Shown here in pieces: positions 44,601-56,600 of a stretch of DNA of 64,000 nucleotides; position 1 is the first letter of the stretch; the number at the start of each line of letters is the position of its first letter. The position numbers and the translations under genes are program-made. A model generated the notes under the pieces. It was not told where the DNA came from. It saw only the letters and a list, made by a program, of their open reading frames with translations, and ran no database searches. The stretch spans positions 38,140,203 through 38,204,202 of the forward strand of contig OZ022257.1 of the NCBI GenBank assembly GCA_963978905.1. Direction: 5' to 3'. This stretch comes from Trichostrongylus colubriformis (Eukaryota; Nematoda; Chromadorea; Rhabditida; Trichostrongylidae).

Positions 44601-47600
44601 TGGTTATCGTCATCAGGATATTGGTTGAAAATACCGGTTTTTGTGCGAAAGGCTGGAAACGGCTCATGGACCATACAACTAAGTGAGTACCCTCTAGAAG
44701 ACGAAATTCTGGAAAATGATCAGGGAGTCACACCAATTGGTGACGCTTTTGCAGAACTTCAATGAAGTCCTATTGGTGACATCGATCGAAATCATAGATC
44801 TCTAAGCAAAGAGCCGAAAACAGGTAATTGGATCCCACTGAATGATTACAGTCCCAGAAGTTGAAAAACTGCAGAATTATAATGTGCCATTGGTCGTAAT
44901 TGTAGGTTTTCGTACGGGGCCGGGCAATGTGGTGGACTACACCAGTGGATGGACACAGTTGCAGAGGCTTGTCCGCTCGCTTCTTCGTTCTACCAGAAAA
45001 ACAAGTGGGGGAGGTTAGGTCAAGTTTGGGTTGGGTGGGGCATCGTCCAAGATGTACAGAGCGCACACGGACTCCGCACACAGTAGGCGGGGCGTGCGCT
45101 GCATTGTCCTCGGATCAGTGCCGAAACTCTGTAATTCGTCTCAAAATGCCTGGACATCGGGAGAAGGTGGACCAAGATGAGATCCGGGTATATGTAGCAG
45201 TTGAGGGATACCCACCTTCAATGGGCGGAGCGTGCTCCAAGAGGGCGGTGTTAACCACAAATGTTCATAACCCGGCTCCAGAACAGTGTAGAGACTGAGA
45301 AAAAATCGATGGAGGTCAGCGAGATCTGAGCTGTGTTCAGCATCTCGCCCATAGTGGGCGGAGCGAGCAGTAGAAAACGGATTCACTCATGAAACATAAT
45401 TCTTCTCTAGAGCGATCTAGGAACCGGGTAAAAATCGAAGTAATGTGTAACAGCTCAAATGGCATAAATAATGCCAAATGATCACGTTAGGCAGAGCCAT
45501 CGCTACGGTGTTGATTGAAAATACAGTGTTCGTGCCGAAGGCTGGAAACGGCTTATGGACCATACTATTAAGTGCCCTCATATTAGTTGAAATACTACAA
45601 CATATGCGTCACCAATCGATATTGATTGAAAATATTGGGTTTTGTGCAAGAGGTGTCTTTACTGCTCACTACTTTACTGGACCATGTCAGACTCCGCCCA
45701 CTGTGGACACTGTGGACGGGATATGCGTTAAAGTGTACGGTGTTTAGATGCAAAATCCTATAAATCGTTCAAAAAGAGCCCAGGAGTCGGGATAAGGTGG
45801 GCCAAAATGAGTGAAGGGTGTAGGTAGTAGATGAAGAACCGTAACCTATTATGAACCAGGAGTTTGGTGTGTCTGTCATGTTGTGTCTGTGCATCCAAAA
45901 CTCAGCACTACCTGAAGAACAGGCGGAGAAGTCAGATCAAGTCAGAGTTGGGTGGATCTTGCTAAGAGACGAATAGGTAGCATATGGACCATGTTGGACT
46001 CCCCCACTGTGGGCGCGCGTTCGTTAAAATGTTTTATGTCTAGAAGCAAGATTCTATAAATTCCTGTAGTTCCTTGCAAAAAAGCCCAGGAGTCGGGAAA
46101 AGATAGGCCAAAAGAGTTGAGGGTGTATGTAGCCGATGAAGAATACCCGTCTCAGTTGGCGGAGCACGCTCCACGTAGGTGATGTTTACTACGAGCGTTT
46201 ATAAGTTGCCTCAGGAGCAGCCCAGAGTCTGTGAAAAGATCAATGGAGAACAGCGATATGTAGGCAGTGATGCACGTTATTGATGTAGGTGGTTATCGTC
46301 ATCAGGATATTGGTTGAAAATACCGGTCTTTGTGCGAAAGGCTGGGAACGGCTCATGGACCATACAACTAAGTGAGTACCCTCTAGAAGACGAAATTCTG
46401 GAAAATGATCAGGGAGTCACACCAATAGGTGACGCTTTTGCAGAACTTCAATGAAGTCCTATTGGTGACATCGATCGAAATCATAGATCTCTAAGCAAAG
46501 AGCCGAAAACAGGTAATTGGATCCCACTGAATGATTACAGTCCCAGAAGTTGAAAAACTGCAGAATTATAATGTGCCATTGGTCGTAATTGTAGGTTTTC
46601 GTACGGGGCCGGGCAATGTGGTGGACTACACCAGTGGATGGACACAGTTGCAGAGGCTTAGATTCTATAGAACTTATTGCATGCTTACCGGTACCTACTG
46701 TATTGCTATGATGAGCCTTTGCAGTGAAGGCTGTTAATGGACTTTCCTCAGCAGAAATGTAAAATCTATTGATTGCCGCCACATCACATTGCTGCGAAAT
46801 TTCTTTTACTTCATTTCGCCCACAGCTCGTTTCGCACCGGTACCCTGTAACGCGATGTAGATCGGGAAGCTCACCTGGTGGTGAATATGATGCACGAGTA
46901 AGGGCTTCAGCCTGCAACTGCTTTGATCACTGGGGGGAGGATTTGTGGAAAATGCGCTCGCGCATTGCTGCTCCGAAGGGTCGCGCGGCACCCTTTTTTG
47001 GGTTTTTTTCAACTTGAGGCTTCTTGAGGTAGTCAACTATAATATGTTTGGTCGTTGAGGGCCAATACTTGTTGATTTCTCCTGCAAGTATGGATGCTCA
47101 TCTCTTTCTGCCTTTTAGTTAAAGCGATTTGATCAATTGGAAATTCAAGCAACTCGTTCTCGTTTCTGCGCTTCTGAAATCAGAGACAAAGTGTTCCATC
47201 CAATGCTTCACCGCTCCTCTTGCACTATTCACATTTGTGGTTGCCTTCACAGGCAGTCGACTGAACAAGAACTCGTGAAGTGAAGTCAACTACAAAGTTC
47301 CTTTTTCGCAGTCCTTTAAAATTTCCCTAATAATTCGAAAATCTTGTGGCATGCAAAGAAATCATATATTCAGAGTCACTTTTTATCTCTCTAAGGGACA
47401 CAATAGAACGCGCTCTGATATTAGAATTTATCTTGTAATGCGAAAAACCGGCCAGAACTTTCTTTACAACCCAAAAATATCGTTTCTTACTTCTCAGTGG
47501 TTCTAGGACTGTGCTGTTGCACTCTGATTTTATGAATACCTTTAAAGGTTACGATGTTGGACGCGACCATTCTCGTTCAACGACCAGGTTCTCGAGAGTT

Positions 47601-50600
47601 GCCAATCTTCGATGACTCGCTGGCGTCTATGTTTCAGGTTGTACATTTCGTGGTATTTTGGCATCTTTCCACATATTGTGTTTCAGTACATTTCGGTGGA
47701 AAAGTTCCTGAAGTTGTTCGCTTGCTTCTTGCTCGAACATCAGATTTTGTTGTGTTCAAAAGGTGTGTATATCTCAGTTTGAATGGCTCCTTTTTGGTCA
47801 TTAACTGGCAAATTCAGATTATTCCCGTTTGATGTGCGTGAGTGAAGCACTATGCATATTAGCCTTCCCTTTTCGATGGCAAATGGTTTACGTGCCAATA
47901 CTGCCTTACTCCCAGCTGAAGTTCGTCGAGGCACCTGTAAGTCATTCTTTGGTGGTTTCTGGCATTGCCTTTTTCTTCTTTACTTTTCCGTTTATCGAAT
48001 CATTTTCTCTGTTCAAACAGATGGATCCAGATGGAATGAATAAAACCAAATTTTTAAAGGTGCCATACGTAATGGGTTGGTGCTATGAAGAGAGCGTGCC
48101 AGATTTTCTTTTCCAATCCAACGTGTGTGTGCTTGACATCGACACGGGACGTACAGAATTCCCAGAAGATCTTCCTTCGTTTCCCGGAGCTAAGCAGTTG
48201 TGTCAAGAAATCAAATCAGTTTTAGAAAGGTGAATAAGCGCGAGTGTTTTCCACATGGGATGTTTGTGAGGCAGTTGCATTAAAGGTACGCGACATGGGA
48301 TGATATGTCGAAATCTGTTGCCAGTGGCACAACACCTTCTGGTTCTCCAGCAGTGGCGAATCGTAGCAACAGCATTCGCCGAACTGAGGAATGGTCAGCG
48401 AAACGAATGAGTCGTTCATTCGATAGGGACGACGTCATAGATGATGCCATCAGTGGGTTGTATCTTCCAGTAAGCATGCCAATTAAGCTTCGTATAGAAA
48501 GCATGAAGTTTTATACTTCTTTTCTTCCAGGTAGAATTTTAGGTGAATCTTTGTTGCTTTCACCACGTCCATCTCGAGCAGACCTCACACCACTTCCTCT
48601 GGAAGGTATCTTGAAGAATAACTCTACTGTAGCCAGGTAATAAATAACATTAATGCATGCCTCTAACGATAAGTATATAAATATTGGAGATTCAGAGTAG
48701 CCGAGATTGCTCGGCGTGCTGGTGTCCTTATAGATGTCCAGGATTTGGAACAGGAGTTGTCATGTAAAGATCAATATGCTAGTTCACCAGTTTGTAAACA
48801 GTATTTCCAGGTAGGCCCCAATTCGTATTTTTTGGTTACTGTAGTTTGTTGTTGTGGATTCATCTTTAATCGTTAAGAATGCTCGGCTCAATAACGCTAT
48901 TCGTGAATGCGTGTTGAACAGGATTGTCTGCATGTTGTATTCCTACGAACACTTTGTAGTTGGTGGGCAAGGTTGTGCTGATAGGCAAGCGTTCGACGAC
49001 AGCAGGTTTGGCCTAGAAATACCTTCAAATTGTCCTCGTAACTGTTTGTTTTCAGGGATAGTCTTGTATGCTTCGACAAAGCCTCTTTCCTATCCGACCA
49101 GCCTGACAGCCATTTAGCGTTTCTTGCCGCGTTTTTGGAAACACAAGTATGTTGTCAGCTGACATGGTTGCCCATTTTCGACTGAGCAGTCTGTACCTTA
49201 CAGATGTTCACATCACTTATCGATGCAAAGATTCTCTCACAATGGGAAATCCCCGATGAAAACCTTGTTCTTTTTGATGCTCGGATAGCAGCTATGCGGG
49301 AGAAACTTGGACTCTCAATGGTCCGCACGCCCACGTATGAGTCGACGCCGCCATTTGCTCACACAGGTTCCTTGCTGTTGTATCGAGTGCCGTGATTCCA
49401 TGTCTGAATGTCTAATATCAGAGGAGTTGATTTCGAAACGAGAGGAAACATTGGATTACGTTGTGCCGGGCCCCCATGAACTTGCCGGAGCTGTGCCAAT
49501 GAGATATGATGGTGTTTGGCCGGACCAGATCAACACAGCTTTACTAGAGGGCGCTATGGGACTCAGTCCAGCACCTAGTCCATGGAAGCAGCGTTATCCT
49601 CGCTCGAGGCCCAAACAACAGGAGGTTTGTTAGCATAGGAAATTACCTTTGAAACTTCCAAATGAAAAGAGTTTTTTTTTGCAAGCTCTCATTTCTCTCA
49701 CTGATCAGCGTTTCTAGTTGCACTGTCTTCCAGACTGTGGGGGCCACTAGTCGCCCAACTAGCACATATGGAGGAGCAGGTTTAGTTGGCGACTCACCAG
49801 CACTGGTTGCTCAGCAGCAGCTGAAGTTCGTGGACCAATTACTGCGCGAAACGAAAGGTAAACATCTTGGTCGAGGTGATGCTTGAAGTCGCCCAGTTTA
49901 CAATCGAGGTTTTACAGGCAAAACGAAACGTATGCTTGTGGACAAAATGGGAAAAGAAGCTGTGCAGTTAGGTCATCTAGATGCTGGTATAACAGGAGTT
50001 GAAGAAAATACTCTTGTAGCGTCATTCTGTGACTTACTGGAGAGGATATGGGCCCATGGCTTAGTAAAGAAGCAGGTGATCTAGTCAAGCATAGTCTGTA
50101 CTTCGTCTTAATTTGGTTGTACGCGGCTTGTACATTTTGCAGTAAATCCCTTTGTCTCGAAAATTGTTTTCCTTCATTTTAGTTATGTGGCAGCATTAGA
50201 GTATATTTCAGGGCAAGTCATCGCTATGGAGCTTTGTACTTCAGCATCAAGATTTGGAAAAGGCTTGCCTATCAACAAGAAGCATGTCATCATCTATGCT
50301 CACCCCAGGTAATTTCTTTCTGAAACTTGATTCTTTTTTAAGCACTATGGATGGATATGAGAAGGCCGATCGTTATACTATTGAGTTTCTTATTACAAAT
50401 GTCCTATTGTGTTATGATATTATGTCTTTTGTGTTGTTTCCGAACTTCTTTATTTTGCTCCAGCTCTAGCGTGGCTGGTGTTCAGGAAGCGTCTAGAACG
50501 TAAGGTTTTAAACGTTGAACAGTGTGCGTAGGATGCTGGGGCTGATTGTTGGCTGAGCCAATGTGATTATTTTGGCTAGTGATTACGCGGTGTAGTGTTG

Positions 50601-53600
50601 ATATTGTGTTTGTGACCTAGCTAGAAGCTTCGTGCTGGCTGCATGTACTGCGTGCACATACTCTGTGACAACAAAAGATTAATTAGTATCACACGCATTG
50701 ATTATCGGAATAGTCTTACCTGTGTTTCATTGCCAACAAACATCGAGTTACGCAAATGCCAAATGAATTATTCGAAACAGAATTTTGGCCACTTTTCTGA
50801 AATATTTTTTTTCTGAAAAATTTAAAACTCGGTAGAAGCTATTCTAGCCAAATCAATATAATTTTCTGCAGCCTTTATCTTCGTCCCCACACTTTGGTTA
50901 TATCGTCGCGACACCACTGCTATTGTCGGAGCGCTAAAATCATCAACCCTTTTTTGCACTTCTCCAACATTTCATGATCGTGTGCAAGTAGGCCGTCCTT
51001 CGGCGTCTGAGCAGATGGTTATTAAAAAGCGCTATTTCTGTTGATAGGAGGACGATTCCTACACGAGCTGCAAGTGTTTTTCATGAAATTGCAACTTACT
51101 TTCTGTGCGAGTGAATGGATTCGCACTCGTCAATCACTTCTGTTGGCTTTTTTTGCTCCAATACCTTTCGAATTTGTTTTCTAGTGTCCGTAGACATCAT
51201 CAGTATCCTTTTCTTCCTGAACCCCCTAAATGAAGAACAGGTTCGCGATAGTTTTATTTTGGCTACGTGATGATTGTCCTGAATCTGTCCAAGACCTCTT
51301 GCGTGCGGAATTGTTGCAGTAGATCCACATTTGATTAGTATGCTAAGTACTTCACAGAATCTTCCTCAGTGCGCCTTGCATCTAAATAAACAGTGAATGA
51401 GGTAGGGGGCAGTTCGTGTGGAAACCACTTTTCTTTCCTTTAAACTTTTCCAGATCCATATAAGCATTTTATAGCACTCAGTTTAGTAACCCCCAACTCA
51501 TCTCCAAGCTTATTTCCAGCAATGTCTGCAATTCGCGGGTTTTAAATTTTTTTACCTGACGTTGGCTTAAGCATTACTTTTGCATCGTTCAAACGAGGTA
51601 GTTGAGGTACAACGAGCCTGATCACCTCAAGCTCCCACAACAGTTCTAGAGCTCCAGAAGATTTGTATCTCCATGTAAAGCAGCAGAAACAATATTTGTC
51701 TCTTCATATAAAGCAGAAGAAACAGTATTTGTATCTCCATGTAAAGCAGAAGAAACAATATTTGTATCTCCATGTAAAGTAGAAGAAACAAAAGAAGTGA
51801 ATGTCGGAGATACAATTTTGAGTGTTTCATTGATTGAAACTATTATAAAAAGAAAGAAATTACTAAACATGGCTGAAGACCTGTCGATTTTGTAGGCAAA
51901 GGTCAGAATCATTGAGAGTGACAGAGACCTGCACTTACTGACCGCGGTTTTTGTGAGCAGATGTCATTGGCTAGAGTTAAGTTTACTATCCAACAACAAA
52001 CAAAACATCACAAAAATCCAATAGGATGTGAAAGACACAGAGGTTTGCATGAAATGGCACGTGATGTCGATCACGAAATTTCCACCAGCAGATGAAAGTT
52101 GATCGGCTTTTTTGAATGATATATTTTTTTGCATATTGGAATTCTTCAATGAACGCCATTTTTCGATTATTTGTATGCAAGTAGGAAACAAAACTGGTGT
52201 TCGCTTCATCCAGGTGCATTACTACAATAATTTAAACTGACAGACTCATTTTTCTATTCTTTTTATTGCCACAGAAGTTTATGTGCATGCGGTTCGGGTG
52301 CTGAGGCAGTGCGAAGTATCATTTGAATGCTGTGGCAGTTGCTGCAGCCGACTGCTCCTTTCCATCGCTCACCAAGAAACGGAAGTGCTCCACTTTAATT
52401 CTATCGCCAAAAGGTTTCTGATAGTCTTTGCTTGTGGCAGACTATCAGAAACCTTTTGTTGACAGAATTAAAGTGGAGCAATAACTAAATGCAGTCACGA
52501 AAACTGTGGTCTCTAGATATTCATCTGATTAGATTTTGAAAGATTCTGCAGGAAGTTTGTGTTCGGTTGAATTTCTGCTTATTGTAAGTTCGATTGTGAT
52601 TGTGGTGGAATTAGTGCTTGTGACAGGCGACGGACAACGTGATTCACTGAGAAGAGCTCCATCTTTACCACATTGCGAAGTGCCAGCGCCTGTGATACTG
52701 CAACCAGCAAATGAGAACGATTTCGCGTGTGCTTTGTCGGAGATCGTGGAATCCATTCAACGTGAACTTGGTAAAGGAGATGATGAGAACGCACCTGCGT
52801 GGTCGCGCTCAATATTGAGAGCCGCCAATTTTCTCGCCGATAAACTGACCAACGTACCTAAAGAAGAACCCAAAGGCGCTCTCACAACAACATTCACACA
52901 AAAGCCACCAACTCAGCCGCAGTCGATGTTAAAGAAGTCAAGTTCTGTTGGCGGTGGGTTAAAATTGGGGTCGCATGCTGCCCATAACACTTTTTTCATG
53001 ATTCAGTCGGCTTGAAACTCATAAGCACAACTGCATGACTCCAACTCTTTTTTTTCCTGGTCCCCGCATGCTGTTATGTTTGCACGTCTTTGCAGTAGTG
53101 TGTTTGATTAGTACACGCATTTTTAAAACACACAAAGTTTTTCTTAACAATGCTGCTGCCTAATTTTAACTGAGTGACTAGTGTATTTGCCACATAGCTG
53201 CTTTTGTATGTGTTGCTTCCTATTTGCAGACTGTCGTATTCTTCTGTATGTTTAGACTTCACCAACTCTGGCTGGAACAGTGAGATAGGAGCTAATCCAG
53301 AAATTACTGGCTCCCCTCGAAGACGGTCTCAAAGTCGACCACGGAGTCCTGAAACGGGTGCTCGTGTGCTACTGGCTCCACTTCCGACCCACGTTGCATA
53401 CGATTTGAAGTTTGTGATTTGTAGTGATAGACATTGCATTTTTTTTCAAATCACTCTACCCCCTAGGAATGTTTTGCGAATGACTGAAATCAAAACTGAT
53501 ATCGGTTATGCGCGTGCGTTTGTTCGTCTTGCTTTGGAGAGGAAGTTACTCCACCGCCATCTCGCTACTCTCTTGGGAAACAACAGGCTATTGAGGTATG

Positions 53601-56600
53601 TTCCTTACGCTCTCTTCATATTTATGTCTTTAGTGATGAATGTATTGTGGTTGGTGGCTCGTTTCAACATTCGGTCGAGAAAGAATTTTCCTCAGTCCTG
53701 ATCAATCATCATCATCGTATTTACAAACTTCTTTTAGAACGAGCTCGTTCTGAATTAAAAAGTAGAGATAGGGTTGAAATATAGCATTTATATCCAAGCA
53801 TATAACAAGCGTGACGTTCAAGCATGTAACAAGCGTAACTCGGGTAAAAAAAGCTCGGCTGAACGATAAGTACCAGGCTAATCGTATGGTCGATGGCGAT
53901 GAGGCTCGACAGGGCCGCTGATGTGCGGTGAAGAGTTGCGGCCGTATGTGTTATCTTGCTTAAGAATTCTTTTTATTACATTTTGACGTATAAGCTCCCA
54001 ATCTATACTTTTCTTCATTTTATGAGGATCAGTATAAATTATGCGCTCTGACTTCTTTTAGCTGGCGTATAACGTTTTTCTACGCTTGTTGTCTTGATCT
54101 ACTTTTGTAACAGAGCAATACTCTTTCTCAGTCGTAGCATTGCTTCATGGCAATCTCTACCGAGTAATTATAATTAGCTCCCTAATTATTTTCCCTTGTG
54201 ACTAGATGACTCGTTGCGCTTTCTAACCTCTAACGGACGCGCCCGCGCTCTCATGTTTGGAGGGTTGTGCAATTATCATCATTCGTGTCCAGCATGCAAG
54301 GAAAATCAGCGCATGAATCGAAGCGAATAATATCCGTCCATGGGCGTAAATCGCACAACATTGTGCTATGAATTTTGGGTACTTTATACCCTTTCCAGTT
54401 TTTTTTTGTTCCTGCCTCTGTGCTGGATATATTCTGTGTCATTCTCAGATTATATAAATTTTTTCACTAGGTGAGTTTTCACTATTCGAGCTCTCAGTCC
54501 ATTTCTTTCAGTGAGCTTTACAAACAGTACGCTTTCGTTCGATGTGAAGATGAGCGGGAACAGTTCCTCTATCATATATTATCTCTCAACGCTGCTCAGT
54601 TTCGCTGCTTCACGAACACCTTCACAAAGACGAGTGGGTTAATTTAAGAAGAATACATGCTTGTCGCTTGAGAACTTAGTGGCGTCTAGGTGACCTCGCT
54701 AAATCCGTTGTGTTGACGTGCAAATGTGCTATTTATTCACTTATTCACTTATTTATTTGCACGTCACGGTACACAATAACATGTATGTCTAGCTCGTGTC
54801 GCGTCGGTACGCTTGCTTGTATCTCACAATGTCACGTGTAACGGGGCAGTGTGCGTCGAGGCTTCCACGGCGGGGATGCCGCCAATGGGCTTGAGGTTCT
54901 CCACGGGACTTACGCCACGCTCGCTCTCACCAGTGCCTTCGCGGTTGCAAAACTACTGATCCTATCTGCCCCTATGTTGTGGGCCATCTTAATTATATAT
55001 GCTTTCGTGAAGGCCCATTCACGTTACTACGCGCCAGTAGACTGTTCCTTTACCGAGGCTTGGGTGTCAGTTTTTGTAGCGTGCAGAGCCAAAGAAGCAA
55101 GAGCGACTCCAGCAAGTAGCCCAGGCTCGACCACCCCGGACGTGATTGTTAGCAATGACGCTGACAACGGTGCCAACAGCGTGGCCAATGACGCCTACGA
55201 TTTGTGTGATAATATAGGATGAAAAGGAGACGTTGACATGAGGAAACAGATGATACCCCAGGGTTCTCCGTGATACCCTCCAGCGGGGACGGATTCGAAG
55301 GCTCGTCTTCACGCGGTGATCTCTTCAAATTCCAGATATCAGGAGTCCTTATTTTGCCATTTTTGGGGGCTTCCTTCGGATTTTTCCTTGTCGGCGTACC
55401 TTTCAGCACCTTCGACTTCATAACTCGGCTCTTCAGTCTTCTCAAAGTAATCCAGTAATGTGCATTCAAACCCCTCATAGTTTCGGCATCGTAGCTCATG
55501 GGTAACCATTATCAAATTTATAATAATAAGCATTCATGTGTGTTACAATAATAACATTACAATAAAGAAAAGAAAATGAGCACAGCAGCAACACGTTCCT
55601 GAACACTCACAGGTCGAACCCACTTATTCACAGCTCACGGGGGCTCGACTAGGCTGTGTGCTGCATCCATTGTTGTCTATAGTCCAGTGGCTATGGCGTC
55701 GCGTTGCATCATACACGCAGGAAAATAGACGAGGGACTGCAGAACGTGCGGGAGCGGAACGAGCAGCCGCCTGATTGGCTGCGACTGTGTCCAATTGTAC
55801 TGACATTCGGGCCGAACAGCTTTGGACGAGCAGAAGAAGACGACTGGGCCGGGGTGATACTCATGTGAGACTGTAGGAGTCGGAGCGTTCCCGGACAGCG
55901 CCGTTTTTTGCCCTTTCTAGAAACTATGGCAAGTGAGTAACGCCGGGACCTGCGCAAGCTTAGTCAGTATGGCATCAGTACAGGTCTGTTTCAGAAATGG
56001 ATTATCAGGTCGTGATAGTCACTGGTGGATGGAGAGGATCGTTACCGGCAGTATGGGTCACAGTAAGTGCTTTGTTTCACACCTTTTTCAGACTTTTTCG
56101 AATAAGACCTAGAATGTTATTTCAGGTCGGCGGAAGTTTATGCAGTAGTCCTCAAATCAACTTGCCTGCTAACACACCATTGTTCAAGTTTGATGTGAGG
56201 AAGTTTTATATTTTTTTCTATTGACTGATCATCTGTGAAACATAATCTGCGAAAAGCTGAAGTCGAAACATGTTCTGCGAACTTTATTGTCTCGCTAAAC
56301 AACCTCTTTCAGCACAGAAACCTTGGCGTCTTGTCTACGCTTCGGATAGGTCACGCAGCTGGCGCTGAAAAACCCCTTAAATGGTACTTGGAGTATGTAA
56401 GTAACCGAACTTCTTCTAATCAACCGTCTAAGAATATGGATTTTTGATGTTTCAACGTCTCTGTGATATTCCTTCAATGATGCTTTTTTCGCGCTATAAC
56501 TGGAACGCTATATTGCAGTGAAATGCCTTTCTCGTAGTCATGAGGAAAGTGCTACTTAAATCAGGTTTTCCTTCCTCTCTTTCTTCTAAAATTTTTTCTA

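Larger units (their letters stand above)
41757..47472. mobile_element. 5.7-kb TIR element filling DENND5 intron 6
   Basis: The ends GGTTGTAAGGGAAGTTTTGC and the inverted right end (GGTTGTAAAGAAAGTTCTGG) match each other and the 0.8-kb copy at 33252-34038. Between them lie a 117-bp tandem array, repeated TATATATAAACCAG-GTGTGTCTGTCTGTCC blocks (about 41975, 42880, 43205, 43815, 44405, 45845), GGGGGAGGTCAGGTCAAGTT blocks and a 410-bp duplication. No transposase is visible. No clear target duplication: TTA on the left, CAA on the right. Confidence 0.7.

Noticed and set aside
48470..48530. Possible intron in DENND5 exon 11 (GTAAGC donor, TTCCAG acceptor)
   Set aside because: Removing it gives an immediate TAG, whereas reading through keeps the frame and reaches the conserved NNSTVAR junction.
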